Of a DNA stretch of 64,000 nt, positions 12,750 to 23,832 are shown piece after piece. The stretch spans positions 18,396,727 through 18,460,726 of the forward strand of contig CM073327.1 in NCBI GenBank assembly GCA_037043015.1, written 5' to 3'. Source of the DNA: Bryum argenteum (lineage: Eukaryota > Streptophyta > Bryopsida > Bryales > Bryaceae). Each line of letters begins with the position of its first letter. Position 1 is the stretch's first letter. The translations under genes were made by a program, and so were the position numbers. The notes beneath the pieces were generated by a model. That model worked only from the letters and a program-made list of their open reading frames with translations. It ran no database searches and had not been told where the DNA came from.

Positions 12750-13890
12750 CTACTCAACAAAATATACAAATTACAACATCTCACTCTCCCAAACGGAACT
12801 ACCTTAATGTCACCCATAGACTTTAAAACATACTATAAAAATCCCACCAAATCAGAACGCAGCGCCCTAAATATAGCCCAACAACTATTCTGCCAAACCA
12901 AATGCAACACTGACTACCTACACCCATACTGTACTTGGTTATCCCCAAGAGATCTCTTCCCACCAAATTACCCAGCAGTAATCAGACACAACCTTCAACT
13001 TCTATCATATTACTACATAGGTCAAAAACACACACTATACAAACATATCATCCAAACACGTTTTGCACTTCCGCAAATAAAAGACACTAGATACATACCA
13101 CCTCCAACAATCATACCACTCACGCAAATTCATCTACAAGATTGCAACCCCGACAAAGATATCCTTACAAACTCACCTACCATACAAATTACAAACGAAA
13201 TCGCAAATTTATTTGATAACACAGGCCGTTTTCTCCTCACCATCCCCACATCCAGACTCAAATGGTTATGGACACAATACCACTCATCGCTGCAAAATAA
13301 CAACGGACTAATCCCTCCCACTCAAACATTCGAAACGGAACTTATCTGGCTATACAAACGATACAACCACACAATTTTCAAACGTAATCCAAAAACCACA
13401 AGTCACCACACGCTCCCCACGGCCATAATTGACACACTTATCACCACATTCCAGATTACGCACACATATTTTTCCTCCCTAGTAACCTACCCCTTCAACT
13501 CACCCAATACTATTCCACATCTCCTCGTGACAAAGTCTTTGGCTCCAAGGGCCTAGCCTTTCAATACAAATGGCAAGGTATTGGCTATGCCCACCCCCAC
13601 AATGACGAAACCGCACAACAAACTATACATTGGGCTAGATTAGCCGCACAACACAACCATGATGCCATAACCATTGTAGTCATGCCCGACAAGCAATGGT
13701 TCCACAACCCTACACCCTACTCAACAGAGTTCTCAGACACTCATGACTTAGCACACTTTGCAGCTGACACAATAACATACGAAGAACCCACCATTCCCAC
13801 CAATCACGCAAAACCTCGCACCGAACCACATACAATTCAAATTCTCTGCATCCACCACAACAATTACAACCTCACCACCTCATTAGACAT
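12750..13890 (+). pseudogene. LINE linker with methyltransferase-like stretch
   Basis: After a stop at 12749 the frame resumes to 13556. From about 13485 the sense frame is shifted. Read that way it contains SPRDKVFGSKGLAF, KWQGIGYAHPHND, an Ala-rich helix-like stretch, and ITIVVMPDKQW. The order FGS-G, G-(x)n-xPx, hydrophobic strand ending in P, then W, resembles PCIF1-type and Dam-type N6-adenine methyltransferases, in which NPP(F/Y) binds the target adenine. Here HPHN stands in its place, so catalysis looks unlikely. This is a by-eye similarity. The segment could simply be a lineage-specific linker. Confidence 0.4.
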
Positions 13891-14097
13891 ACAAAACTTC
13901 ACAAACACACTCAGAAACATACCCATCACGCAATTCCATATTCAAGCAATCCCACACACACCTCTGAACACCACAGTCAACAAAAACAAAAATTGGACAA
14001 AACTCCTATACCCCCCACCTCACACAATTAACCTCCTCAACACGCCTCCACTCCCCCACTACGATACACACCTCCCTATTAAATTTCCGCCCCAATA

Positions 14098-14529
14098 CAG
14101 TTACTACACAGACGGGTCATTCATCCCACCACAAGAGACAGCAGCAGGATATATGCTACCAGAAACTGCCGGATATGGTATCTATAATCCAATCAAACTT
14201 GAAATTCAAATATCCAAACGACTACCGGGATTACAAACCATCTTCCGTGCAGAACTTATGGCCATATATAAAACACTCAAAATACTCACAACTAGAAACA
14301 TAGACGAACCAGCTTATATTTTTACAGATTGCATAAATTGCCTATATGTTTTATAAACACACTTTACACACCCCACCTTGCAAAACAACCACCCCGATCT
14401 AAACATCCTCATAGATATAACTAATTTGCTCAAAACACGCACACAGCCTACTACGTTCCATAAAGTCCAAGCCCATGTGAACATCACTGGAAATGAAAAT
14501 GCGGACAAACTTGCAAAAGCCGGAAACAA
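14098..14529 (+). pseudogene. LINE RNase H domain
   Basis: Frame 2. YYTDGSF (catalytic Asp), FRAELMAIYKTL (catalytic Glu), FTDCINCLYVL (catalytic Asp), and, after a TAA at 14354-14356, VQAHVNITGNENADKLAKAG with the final His and Asp. All four acidic or His landmarks of RNase H are visible. It would degrade the RNA strand during reverse transcription. The internal stop interrupts it. Confidence 0.8.
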
Positions 14530-14859
14530 AAAACCCTATAAATTCGCACGTAAACACCACGAATTTGCACACACTACACCTTTCTATTACCAGAATGATA
14601 TATGGCCTGGACCGCACCACAGACCAGATAAAGGTCCCGTCAGAAATTTAGCTACATACCTTACAGAATACGACCGTGAAAACAACCTCAAAATACTCGC
14701 ACAAAACTTCCCCAACATAAACAAATGGACCTCCAATCCGGATATATATGCAAAATCCTCAAATGCCTTCTAGACAAATCCAAAGATCACAGACGCTCAA
14801 ATAACTAGTATACTAAAATTTTGCACAGGACAGTACATGGGACACGCAAGAAAACAGCT

Positions 14860-15568
14860 CTTCTTCGGACACATACGCTTCCCATCGAAGACATGCCCTA
14901 TTTGTAACTCCACGGACGTAGACACATGGCTCCACGTATTACAAAAATGCCCTCAACCAAACATCCACGCACTTAGATTTACTAAACACAATCAGGCAGC
15001 TAAAACTATTAAACAACTCATTCTGTCAAACACCAAATCCAGATGCTACACACTGCTAAATGTCGGAAGACATCTTAACGCATCCCCAGATAACACGGTA
15101 CCAAACTGGCTCCTCCCTTGTACCTATGACACAAGCCGATGTCACTGCAACGCAAGATTTAGACCTGACTTATTATGCGTAATAGGTCTCCCGCATCAAG
15201 GCACACCTCCATCACACCCAAGTGACAACATTGCCATCCAATACGTTGAATTCACATACTGTAACGATAGATTTCCTCAAGAAACCATCACAAATAAAAC
15301 CAACAAATACCAGCCATTACTAGACTTAATAACTACCCGAGGTTGGAAAGTCAACCCCCTTATAGTCATCACCGCAGAAGCCAGAGGCACAACTCACACA
15401 CCATCTTTCCTCCCACTAGAAACCATTTTCAAACTCACTAAAAAACAAATAAAAAATGCATTCAAAACAATTAATACAATCGCTATACAACACGCCGCAC
15501 TAATTCTCCTACACAAACGCAAAATAGAAAACCACCAACCCCTCCCTACAAATATTGAACCCCCTTGA
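14860..15568 (+). pseudogene. CCHC zinc motif plus restriction-like endonuclease segment
   Basis: CPIC-(x)9-H-(x)4-C starts at 14893 (residues CPIC...WLHVLQKC). This matches the CCHC motif that precedes the restriction-like endonuclease in R2-type elements. About 80 residues on is RPDLL (15161-15172), then a loop, then IQYVEFTYCND (Glu at about 15248), then NKYQPLLDL. R-P-D ... E followed by a K-x-Y helix is the arrangement of PD-(D/E)XK endonucleases, although the spacing between D and E (about 25 residues) is longer than the 12-14 usual in R2. The frame is open from 14837 to the TGA at 15566. Confidence 0.55.
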
Positions 15569-15594
15569 AGAAGAAAAAGAAAAAGAAAAAAAAA

Positions 15595-15815
15595 AAAAAA
15601 AAAAAAAAGGGAGTAGTGGTGCAAACCACTAATGATAGCAGCGGACTGCCTCAGTCTCAGCTTCTCGGGTAGGGGCCGGGTGGTTGATACGATTTTCCTG
15701 CGATATACTCACAGACAGCCCCAAGCCATGCGTAGTGCTCAAACGAGCCCGTAGGGCTTCGAACTCGGACCAGCACGATTACAAACGTCCCACATCTCAA
15801 CCACCCTAGGACTGC
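15595..15815 (-). mobile_element. tRNA-derived SINE, minus strand
   Basis: On the minus strand, reading from 15815 down, GTGGTTGAGATGTGGGA resembles an RNA polymerase III box A. About 38 nt later GAGTTCGAAGCCC matches box B (GGTTCGANNCC). About 150 bp further the sequence ends in CCC followed by a long T run, as in plant SINEs. The T run is the complement of the A-rich tract that closes the LINE. A tRNA gene is excluded because no cloverleaf can be drawn. Confidence 0.5.
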
Positions 15816-16094
15816 ACAGCTTGGTGACCACAACACCAACAAAATCTCATTTATAACGCCCTGGGCTTCGTCAAATACCCGGCTCCACAAAACAGTTTCA
15901 TCTTGGTTACTATAGTTTAGTCCAGTAACAGTTATATGTAGAGTTTAGTGTCTATTCTCGAAAGGGGTGAGTAGTTTTGTTCTATTACCTCTTTGTCATG
16001 TGGCCATTGAGGTAAAGGCATTACGAACAGACGTTGTATTCACGCCAATCCCCGATGGAGGATTGGAGTTCTTATATATATATATACAACCACT
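15816..16094. other. Intergenic DNA, no gene seen
   Basis: Short mixed-composition stretch ending in a (TA)n run at about 16074-16084, next to the MITE at 16095. No supported coding or RNA feature. Confidence 0.5.
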
Positions 16095-16680
16095 TTAACC
16101 CCTAAAGATCCTTGGGTGTTTTTGGGAGCTTGAAACCTCTAAACTCCAATTCTCTACCTCTACGCACTTCTAGGGGTGCGAAACAAATTTTTAATTCTTT
16201 TTTTAATTTCCAACCATAAGATCTTGTACCTAAGCCAATTTTCAGTATCTGATTCAAAAATTGACCATTGGATGTTTACCATTTGAGAGATCATAACATC
16301 CAAAGTTTGTCTACGAAGTTTTTTTGGGCATTGTTGAGATTATTTTTGACACTTTTGGAGGCTGCCCTTGTAAAATTGGTACCTTTTGTGACTTGTGGCC
16401 CTTTGGAACTTAAATAGTGATTTGGTCATGAACATATTTCAAAAAAAAAATCTCAAAAAAATACTAAATTTAAACTGCCCCAGTTCGGCTTGCAAACCAA
16501 GAATTGTCGTAGAAGACTCAAAAATTGGAATTTGGCTTTGCAAATTTTACCACATACACTTTGCAGTATAGGGAGCACCCATTAAAAAATTTAGGCAAAA
16601 ATATTACTTTTAACCTATTCATCTAGGCTGCCCAAAATAGCAAAACGCCGATTTGGAGGTCCTGGATCTTTAGGGGTTAA
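16095..16680. mobile_element. MITE, TTAA-flanked, piggyBac-like (copy B)
   Basis: A 578-bp element (16099-16676) with a perfect 13-bp terminal inverted repeat, CCCCTAAAGATCC/GGATCTTTAGGGG, flanked by TTAA at 16095-16098 and 16677-16680. Its interior is homologous to the decayed copy at 2299-3065. No coding capacity. About 125 bp downstream a similar solo end, GACTTTAGGAG followed by TTAA (to 16809), may mark an older insertion. Confidence 0.8.
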
Positions 16681-17447
16681 ACATTATAATCTTCTTCTTC
16701 GGATGTTTGTGCAACTTCTTACAGCGAATCGAAAAAACAGCTTTTAAAGCGAATCGAAACAACAGCTTTTGAACAAATCGATGTGGTCGATTTTGACTTT
16801 AGGAGTTAAAACGGTGAACACGAACTGACAGAAGTGGATGTCTTCGTAAGTAATCAAGGCTCGTCACAAAAGATACTATCTATACACGCACATTCACAAA
16901 AGCGTTGGCCTCAACGCACATTCACAAAAGCGTTGGCCTCAAGCATGGCGAATGTACGAAAATGAGGATAGAACTTAAAGATGTCGATGCCGTAAAACCT
17001 GAACTGCAGCTTAGGACTTGTGGCTTAGGAAAATGAGGATAGAACTTAAAGATGTCGATGCCGTAAAACCTGAACTGCAGCTTAGGTCTTGTGGCTTACA
17101 TATGGTACGGAGTGAACTCGTCATCGTGCGTCTAAATGTCCCCACTTGCAGTATAACTATTTTTAGTAACCGAAGGAAATATCAGTTGATGGAACTCATC
17201 CGAACCAACAAATATTTAATTGCTTTCGCCATTTTCTACGGAAACGCCTGTGGGTAAGAGTGGTTACCAGCCGCTTCTTCAAAACTTGAGTCTGCGAGAA
17301 AATGTGAGATTTGATGTTGCTGGGCTTCCGGCAGTAACTTTACCTGGTTAGATTGCTTTCGGATCAAGCATTCACCAATCGAAGTCGAAGAGATACTCCA
17401 GAGTACACGAGCTACGCTCGCACCTTTCTTTGATTCATCTACACTTA
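16681..17447. repeat. Intergenic DNA with two tandem duplications
   Basis: A 28-bp unit starting CGCACATTCACAAAAGCG occurs twice at 16887-16942. A 71-bp unit starting GAAAATGAGGATAG occurs twice at 16958-17099 with a single mismatch noted. They lie downstream of the BET3 stop codon. The 79-codon frame at 17018 spans the duplication and shows no family motif. Confidence 0.7.
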
Positions 17448-19216
17448 CTACTCATCATTTTTGTAAGGATACTCTTCTGGCATCTGCTCAAGGAGTTTCA
17501 GCCTCATCTCAAAAACATCATCTCCACGTAACATATCCTTCACAAATTTCACTTCTGTGCGCATGGATACCTGCACAGAAAGGGCATTCGTAGTCTACGG
17601 TAAACAAATGAAAGCTCTGTTTATTCAGTAATTATCAGAAATGATAGAAGACAAGAGTAACAGATGCAATAAGCAGTGTACATGCGATTGTCTAACTGCT
17701 GATTAGTGTTCTCACCATCTCCAAAGCTCCTCGCAGCACCCCACAGAGAATATTGCAGTAGCTTAAACCCTGGCACGCCTCGGGAAGCTCCACAAAATCA
17801 ACAAGTGGGTTGTCTTCCAGAATCAGACTGCACTCCATATTGTCTGCGCTCCAGTTGGCCACCGTGGCAGTAACATTCAAGAACATTTTAAAACCAACCT
17901 TCATAATGCAAGCAATGGTATCAGGAAACTCAATCTCGATGCTTTCACACCCCTCAGAATAATCTGAAAGAAATACTAGGAGTACACAAGTGATAGCTTA
18001 TCTGTAACTGCTTTTTTTTGACGTCAGTAGTTTTTTCCAGAATCAAAACACTTTACACTGTCGCAATCTCATAATGCATGTGAAACTGGCTACTACCGTC
18101 GGTTATGGCGAACAATCATAAGCATGCACGGCAAGTGCGCATCAAACTGACGCATGCAGGCACAATCGGTGATATTAGCATTACACCATACGCCGGTTAC
18201 TAGCACACACTACTACTGTGGTCAGAGCAAGATGTGCTATCCCAAGAAGACATTGCTGACAGGACCTCTCGACAGGAGAAAAGGCTGGGATCATAGCCAC
18301 GTAGTATAGACTCGTCAAACAGAGCCCAATGTACCTTAGCAATAACATCTGCTGTCTCACGAAAGTCTGTACACTTTGTGATGTTGGCTTTCGCCAAGAA
18401 GTCATCGACAAGACGGGCACCGATGTTGTAGCCCCTGAAAACCCACGAATACGGTATGATTCCAAGGAAAGACAGGACCAACAGGACCGGCAGAGGCAAC
18501 AAAAAACTCAATAAGCTCAAAAGATCCAGGACCAGACGCACATAGTGTCAAGCTGCTTGTTGACTTCTTCAATCTCTTCATAATCTGTGAGAAGTTGACG
18601 GACGATGGCTCCGTATGTCAACGTAAAAAGTTCAGCATTCTGAAACACATTTCCAAAACATTCTAAAATTAAATCCAAATTTCCGAAAGAAGGAAAACAA
18701 CGCAAAAGAAATAAATCAGGTACACCCTTTGGACTCAGCAACAAGTACATAAGGCATACTTTCCAATACTGAACGATGAACGTGCGTAGCTTCTAAGAAA
18801 ATCACAAACTCTACCTAAAGTGTTGGCAAACAATTACGCGAAGAAAAGACCTAAGAGTAGCGTTTTAAGGACAGGTTCGGCAAGGACAAAGATGAGAACG
18901 AAGAAAGATATCTAAGGTAAGGGCATTAGAGAAGCCCCGCATTAACTAATAATCCAGAGAGGGAGAGAGAAATAGAGAGGGGGAGATGTCACGAGGATAT
19001 CAAATGCAGCACCTAGATTGAAAAGGGGTATATGTGATAAGAACAAAAGCTCTGCACGCACTGGCGGACGGGTATGACAACCCTAATTACGAAACAGGAG
19101 AAGAAGAGCGTGTGGATGGCGCATGGATAATGAGAGTAGAAGGAAAGGAGAGGACGAACCACGCGCTCAATGACGGGCGATGCAGCGGGATCGCTGGGTC
19201 GCAAAGACGCCCGCAT
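17448..19216 (-). CDS. BET3: TRAPP complex subunit BET3 (TRAPPC3)
   Basis: Core subunit of the TRAPP tethering complexes, which activate the Rab GTPase Ypt1/RabD and tether vesicles at the Golgi. Five exons on the minus strand: 19160-19216, 18542-18639, 18335-18434, 17716-17898 and 17448-17570, giving 186 residues, the family's usual length. Introns 2-5 boundaries are GT-AG and keep the frame. Landmarks: ERV|NAELFTLTYGAIV at the first junction, YNIGARLVDDFLAK, TKCTDFRETADVIAK with the Cys that is acylated in animal BET3, LEDNPLVDFVELP, GALEM|VSMRTEV, and the C-terminus PEEYPYKNDE before TAG. The first exon (19 residues) is less certain: its donor is GTTCGT, and its sequence is variable in the family. 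The TAG at the canonical C-terminus supports the standard genetic code. Confidence 0.88.
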
Positions 19217-20330
19217 GGTGGAAGACGGCAAGGACGCGGCAGCAGCAAGTGACGTGGAGAGCTGGGTGGCCGAGGGAGCAGAGAAACGAAACCTGGGCAC
19301 TGAAGAAGCAATGCAGGCAGAGCACGGACGGGCCCTTGCCACACGAGATGCACAAGAAGAAGCGGCAGCAGCAGGAGCAACGTCCGGGGCGTGGACAGGA
19401 CATCCCCCAAGCTGGGACCTTACCATGCCTCGAGCCTTCTTTCCCTACTTTTTTAAAAAAGAGCCTGCGGCCCTATTTTTTCTGAGTTTATATTTGGAAT
19501 CAAAGACCCCACATTAGTTCAAGGAGTCTCATTTTTCCAATCAACAACAAAAAAATAGGGGGTTTTTACCCCTCACGCTTGCGGGCCCGGACAACATTCA
19601 TCCAAGACCCCACGCCTGGTAAGTCCCAGCATGGGCGATATCCTGCCAAATCGAACGTCCGGGGCCTAGTTTACTGCGCACTGAACTAGAGCACTGAGAT
19701 CCAGACACTGAACCATATCAACAAGGTTACGGTCATAGAAGTCAAAGAAACACAAAGAAACAGAAGAACTTCAGACCTATTTTGAGGTCAACTTCAATAA
19801 ACCCCTCGTCTAACTTGTAGATAGATAGAAACTCCGGTCCCTTTGTAAGGGGCCGGCGTGAATGAAGTGTCCGTTCTTAATGCTAATATCCCGATGGCCA
19901 CCGGACAAGGGGAAATTGGAACAATACTACTTCTCCCTCTCAAGGGTGGACACTATAACTACGCTAGTTCGTCTAACTTGTACTTAGATGTTTATGTTCG
20001 GAGGTCACAACACAGCGGGGCTGTTACACTATGTACCCAGAGTCATGTTCAAGACAATAAAATTATGGTCATGGTTATGGTCATGATCATGGCTCTTGGT
20101 CAACACTAGTGATCATGAAAAATCAAAAATATAATTTCAAATGGCTTGGTCATTCCTTGTAGTGTAAAGTCGATATAGAGCCCGACAAGTTTAAGCTCAA
20201 TTTCTAAAAGTAACCTCATTATCCTCTTCTTTAACCTTTCCTTCTTCCTCCTCTCTCTTGAAATAGTTAAACAATTATAGTTAATCCATGAATTTTGGGC
20301 CTCAAGGTCTCCTAGATTGAAACTAGTACC
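19217..20330. other. BET3 upstream region and intergenic DNA
   Basis: GC-rich for about 200 bp upstream of the BET3 start, as expected for a promoter and 5' UTR, though no TATA box stands out. From 19600 to 20330 the sequence is mixed, with short frames that overlap on both strands. I see no gene. Confidence 0.45.
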
Positions 20331-21242
20331 GTAGGTTAGGGGCCGGTTCGACACTAAATAATTCAAAAATTCTAAGCTGAATTTTATTTGAAATTATTAC
20401 TTAGTAATGCCGGAATCAAACTAAAATACAGTAAGCATTTGATGAAATAAATTAAAATCACCAAATTATATATCAATGAAACCGCCTTCACTCAAAAAGG
20501 CACTGACACACACACAAAACTGACGCACAAAACATGGAATATAGCAAAAAAAATAAATGGTGGATGGAAACATGAAACAATAGTGCAGATTTTGGCACTT
20601 TACAATAAGGGCCGATTTACACCTAGGGGACGGGCCAATTCAGCCCGTTTGAGGGCTGAAATCCTCACTCGTGATTGGCCGAAAGGCAAAAATTAGGCCC
20701 AACCCCCTTACACCTAGAGGCCGGGCCAATTTGGTGGCAGAATTTTTTTAATCAAGAAATGCAAGTTCTGACATGCCCCGAGCTCGGTGAATTGGGTGCA
20801 CCGAGAATGGAAGGCCAATTCTTGGCCTCGGGGCCAATGTCAGATTTGTCTAAAAAAAGTGCTGAATTTTTTTGAAGTGCTGAATTTTTTTGGACTTTAT
20901 TGAATTGGCCCGGCTTCTTGGCCCGAAGGCCATTACATATGGGAAAATCGGCCCCCATTCTAATCATATTATAATTAGGACTTGAGGCCGACCCCAACCC
21001 AAAAACGGGCTGAAATTTCAAGCAATTGGCCCCAAAAAAACTTGGCCCGGCCCCTAGGTGTAAATCGGCCCTAAGTGACTGTCTTCGTTTTCCGCACTGA
21101 AAACAAGGAAGAGGCACCGATTTTTTTTAAAAAAATTAAACAGAAGTCGAAAAAAAAGAAAAAAACTTTTTTTAGTCGAATGCAAATTTTTCACTTTAAT
21201 TAATTATTCGACAAACAAGTGTCAAACCGGCCCCTAACCTAC
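20331..21242. mobile_element. TIR element hosting a nested MITE
   Basis: The ends are GTAGGTTAGGGGCCGG TT (20331 on) and its inverse (to 21242), 24 of 25 positions matching, continuing as GACACT with a C/T difference. The element is about 912 bp, half of it contributed by a second element inserted at 20606-21074. No coding capacity; no target-site duplication could be fixed. Confidence 0.65.
20606..21074. mobile_element. TIR element, GGCCAATT-rich family (copy 2), nested
   Basis: About 469 bp. The ends AAGGGCCGATTTACACC...and the inverse match almost perfectly over about 30 bp. It is homologous to the element at 3210-3719 and has the same GGCCAATT-rich interior. It lies inside the TIR element at 20331-21242. 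The two apparent frames (20675 plus, 20752 minus) are by-products of the inverted structure. Confidence 0.7.
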
Positions 21243-21467
21243 CGTATGTTCCCGTGGCGTTGCCACGCTCATACAAATAATTTCCAGTACTTTTGAGGCC
21301 ATAAGTATTTCAAAATACTATCTCTCGGAACTCGTCGACCCGTTGTGGAATCCGCTTCCAACGACACGTCATGCGCCCCGATCCGATCCGATTAGCGGTT
21401 CCCCAGGTCATAATGTTACAGGCAAAACAAAACAAAACAAAACAAACTACATGCCTTAAATAATAGA

Positions 21468-22425
21468 TTAACCCCTCAATGTTCCAACCTATTTTTAGTC
21501 AAAAAACTTATTCTCAAAAAAGTGCCATAGATGAAAATGAAGATGCGCATTTAGATCTCAACAATACAAACTTGTAATAGACTTGTTGCAAGTCATGTGG
21601 ACCAAAATTTGAGTCGCAAGACATTATAGATTGCGAGATAAAAATGTATTAGTACACAAAACATGCTACAAAATTTCATCATTTTTACTTTAGAGTGAAT
21701 ATTGTATCAGTAAAGCTACTCCAATGAAAAAATCTCCAACTAGAAAGTTGTACACCTTCATCTCTATGATACCCTTTATCCTAAAAATTCCCCAAAAATT
21801 TCTATTGGCTCAATTGACAGCTTTGCAATGGTGAAAATTGCCAAAAAATTTACAAAGGGATAATAGTCCAAAACTGCACCCTTTGCACTGAAATCTATGC
21901 CTTATGTCTACAAAACATCTTTGATTTGGTCATGATTTCTATTATCAAGACAAGACTCTACTCGGAATCCATCACAAAAAATAAAGTTTAAATTTAACAA
22001 TGGATGGAGGAGATATAGCTCTTCAAAATCATCTATATTTTCACTTTTTCATTGTCCAAACATCATTGCAAATCTAATACTAAAAGTATTTGGATCAAAA
22101 ATCTTCCAACAAGGAAGTTGTAAGCTTTCATTATAAGGTCATGATCATAAAAAAAAATTCATCAAAAACTATTTTTGGTTTACATCATTGGTTTGCAAAT
22201 GGTAAAACATGCCTAATGTTTGAAAATCCAAAACCAAAAGCTGCTTGCACTAAAATGCATGCCGTTAATTCATAATTTATTGTATGAGTCTTAAAATTTT
22301 ACTACAGAAACTAGACTTGATTTAGGACCCAACCCAAGTAATTTTGTCCAAAATATAGTTTGGGTGAAGGAGTTGTGGCTCTTCAAAGTTTCTCCTCTTC
22401 ATCCAAAATGTAAAAAAACGACATT
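21468..22425. mobile_element. Truncated MITE, TTAA end (copy E), homologous to 22.7-kb copy
   Basis: Begins TTAA then CCCCTCAATGTTCC. Its interior follows the element at 22720-23691 along almost its full length (for example the blocks containing AAAAACTATTTTTGGTT and CATCCAAAATGT), roughly 75-80% identical by eye. The 3' terminus with GGGGTTAA is missing. The 290 bp to the next copy is unremarkable. An AAAAC repeat precedes it at about 21424-21446. Confidence 0.6.
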
Positions 22426-22715
22426 GGATTGAGTTGAGGTATTTGCTTCAACTCAATTATAATCTTGGAGATCATAAAACAATATCGACTTTGGAAATTC
22501 TAGCATATTATGAGGACATCAAAGTTAGTGGTTATTCCTCTTTTCTCAAGGTAGCGTAATGCGGAATGCAACCAAGAGCAATTTATAGGCCCAATCACAG
22601 ATATAAGAATTCCATGATCAAAGCTATTGGTCTCTAGTGTAAACGGCGCCCCTTTGCAAAATCAAGCATCGTGATGTTGTAAAATTGAATTCTCTCCCGT
22701 TCTAATCGCAGATGC

Positions 22716-23695
22716 TTAACCCCTAAACGTCCTTGGGGTATTTTTAGCCAAAAACTCATTTTCAAAAAAAGTGATATAGATGAAAATAAAGATAAGCTAT
22801 TCAGATCTTAACCATACGAACTTGTAATAGACTTGTAGTAGATCATGTGGGCCAAAACTTGACTCATGGGACCTCATAGATTGGGAGATCGTAACGTATT
22901 AGTGCGCAAAACATGCTACAAAATACCATCATTTCCACTTTGAAGTGAAAATACTACCAACATGAAATTTGCAATCAAAAAATCACCAACTAGAAAGTTG
23001 TTCATCTTCATCTCAAAAACACTTTTGTACCAAAAAAATTCATCAAAAAATATCTTGGCTCAAATAGTAGCCTTCCAATGGTGAAAACTGCCTCAAAATT
23101 TACAAAGGAAAAATAGTCCAAAACTAGACCCTTTGCACTCAAATCCATGCCCTATCCTCAATACATCTTCAATTAGGTTAAGGTTTCTACCACTTGAAAT
23201 AGACTATGATTGGAATCTATCCCAAAGAATAAAGACGAAATCTAACGGTGGATGAAGGAGATCTAGCTCCTCAAAAATCATCCATTTTTTCACTTTTTTC
23301 ATTGTAGAAACATCATTGCAAATCCACTAGCAAAGTTATTTGAATCGAAAAACTTGCAACTAGAAAGTTGTTATAATACATCTAAAGATCATAATTATGT
23401 AAAAAAATTTCATGAAAAACTATTTTTGGTTATGCATAATTGGCTTGCAATGGTGAAACATGCCCAATGTTTGAAATCTCAAAACCAAAAGCTGCTGTCA
23501 CTAAAATGCATGCCATTAATTCATACTTCATTGTATGGGTCTGCAATTTGTACCACACAAACTAGACTTAATTTGGGACCCAACCCAAGTGATTTCGTCA
23601 AAAACGGAGTCTGGATGAAGAAGTTATGGCTCTTCAAAGTTTCTGCCCTTCATCCAAAATGTCGTTTTTTGACACTAGGGACGTTTAGGGGTTAA
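22716..23695. mobile_element. MITE, TTAA-flanked, piggyBac-like (copy C)
   Basis: A 972-bp element (22720-23691) with ends CCCCTAAACGTCC and GGACGTTTAGGGG, a perfect 13-bp inverted repeat, flanked by TTAA on both sides. The interior has no coding region; the 113-codon frame at 23354 carries no motif. It lies about 300 bp from a diverged relative (21468-22425), and both are in the same orientation. Confidence 0.8.
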
Positions 23696-23832
23696 GATCA
23701 AGGATGCACAGGTAAGGATGCACTGTGCAAGCACGGATACAAAATGTAATCAAGCTTGTGTGCTTAGGCACCTCCACGGGAACAAGGGTATCACACTGTG
23801 AGAACATGGGGAACTTGTGGACGTGCCGATGC

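Larger units (their letters stand above)
8930..15609 (+). mobile_element. Decayed LINE with APE, RT, RNase H and restriction-like endonuclease
   Basis: Domain order along the plus strand: APE-type endonuclease (about 9470-10230), reverse transcriptase (about 11160-12030), a linker of about 1.8 kb, RNase H (about 14098-14529), a CCHC zinc motif (14893 on) and a PD-(D/E)XK-like segment (15161 on). The reading frame changes at about 10085, 11155 and 13485, and several stops interrupt it. The coding strand is strikingly poor in G. Co-occurrence of APE and restriction-like endonucleases is known from Dualen/RandI elements of green algae. The left end is unfixed. The A-rich tract at 15567-15608 may belong to this element or be the tail of an adjoining SINE. 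Confidence 0.8.

Noticed and set aside
15640-15815. Functional tRNA gene on the minus strand
   Set aside because: Box A- and box B-like motifs exist, but no cloverleaf, acceptor stem or anticodon arm can be formed; a SINE fits better.
17448-17450. Alternative genetic code with TAG as Gln, suggested by in-frame TAG codons in several ORFs
   Set aside because: BET3 ends with TAG exactly at its canonical C-terminus, RAB5 and the PPR gene end with TGA, and the extra stops are confined to decayed transposon ORFs.
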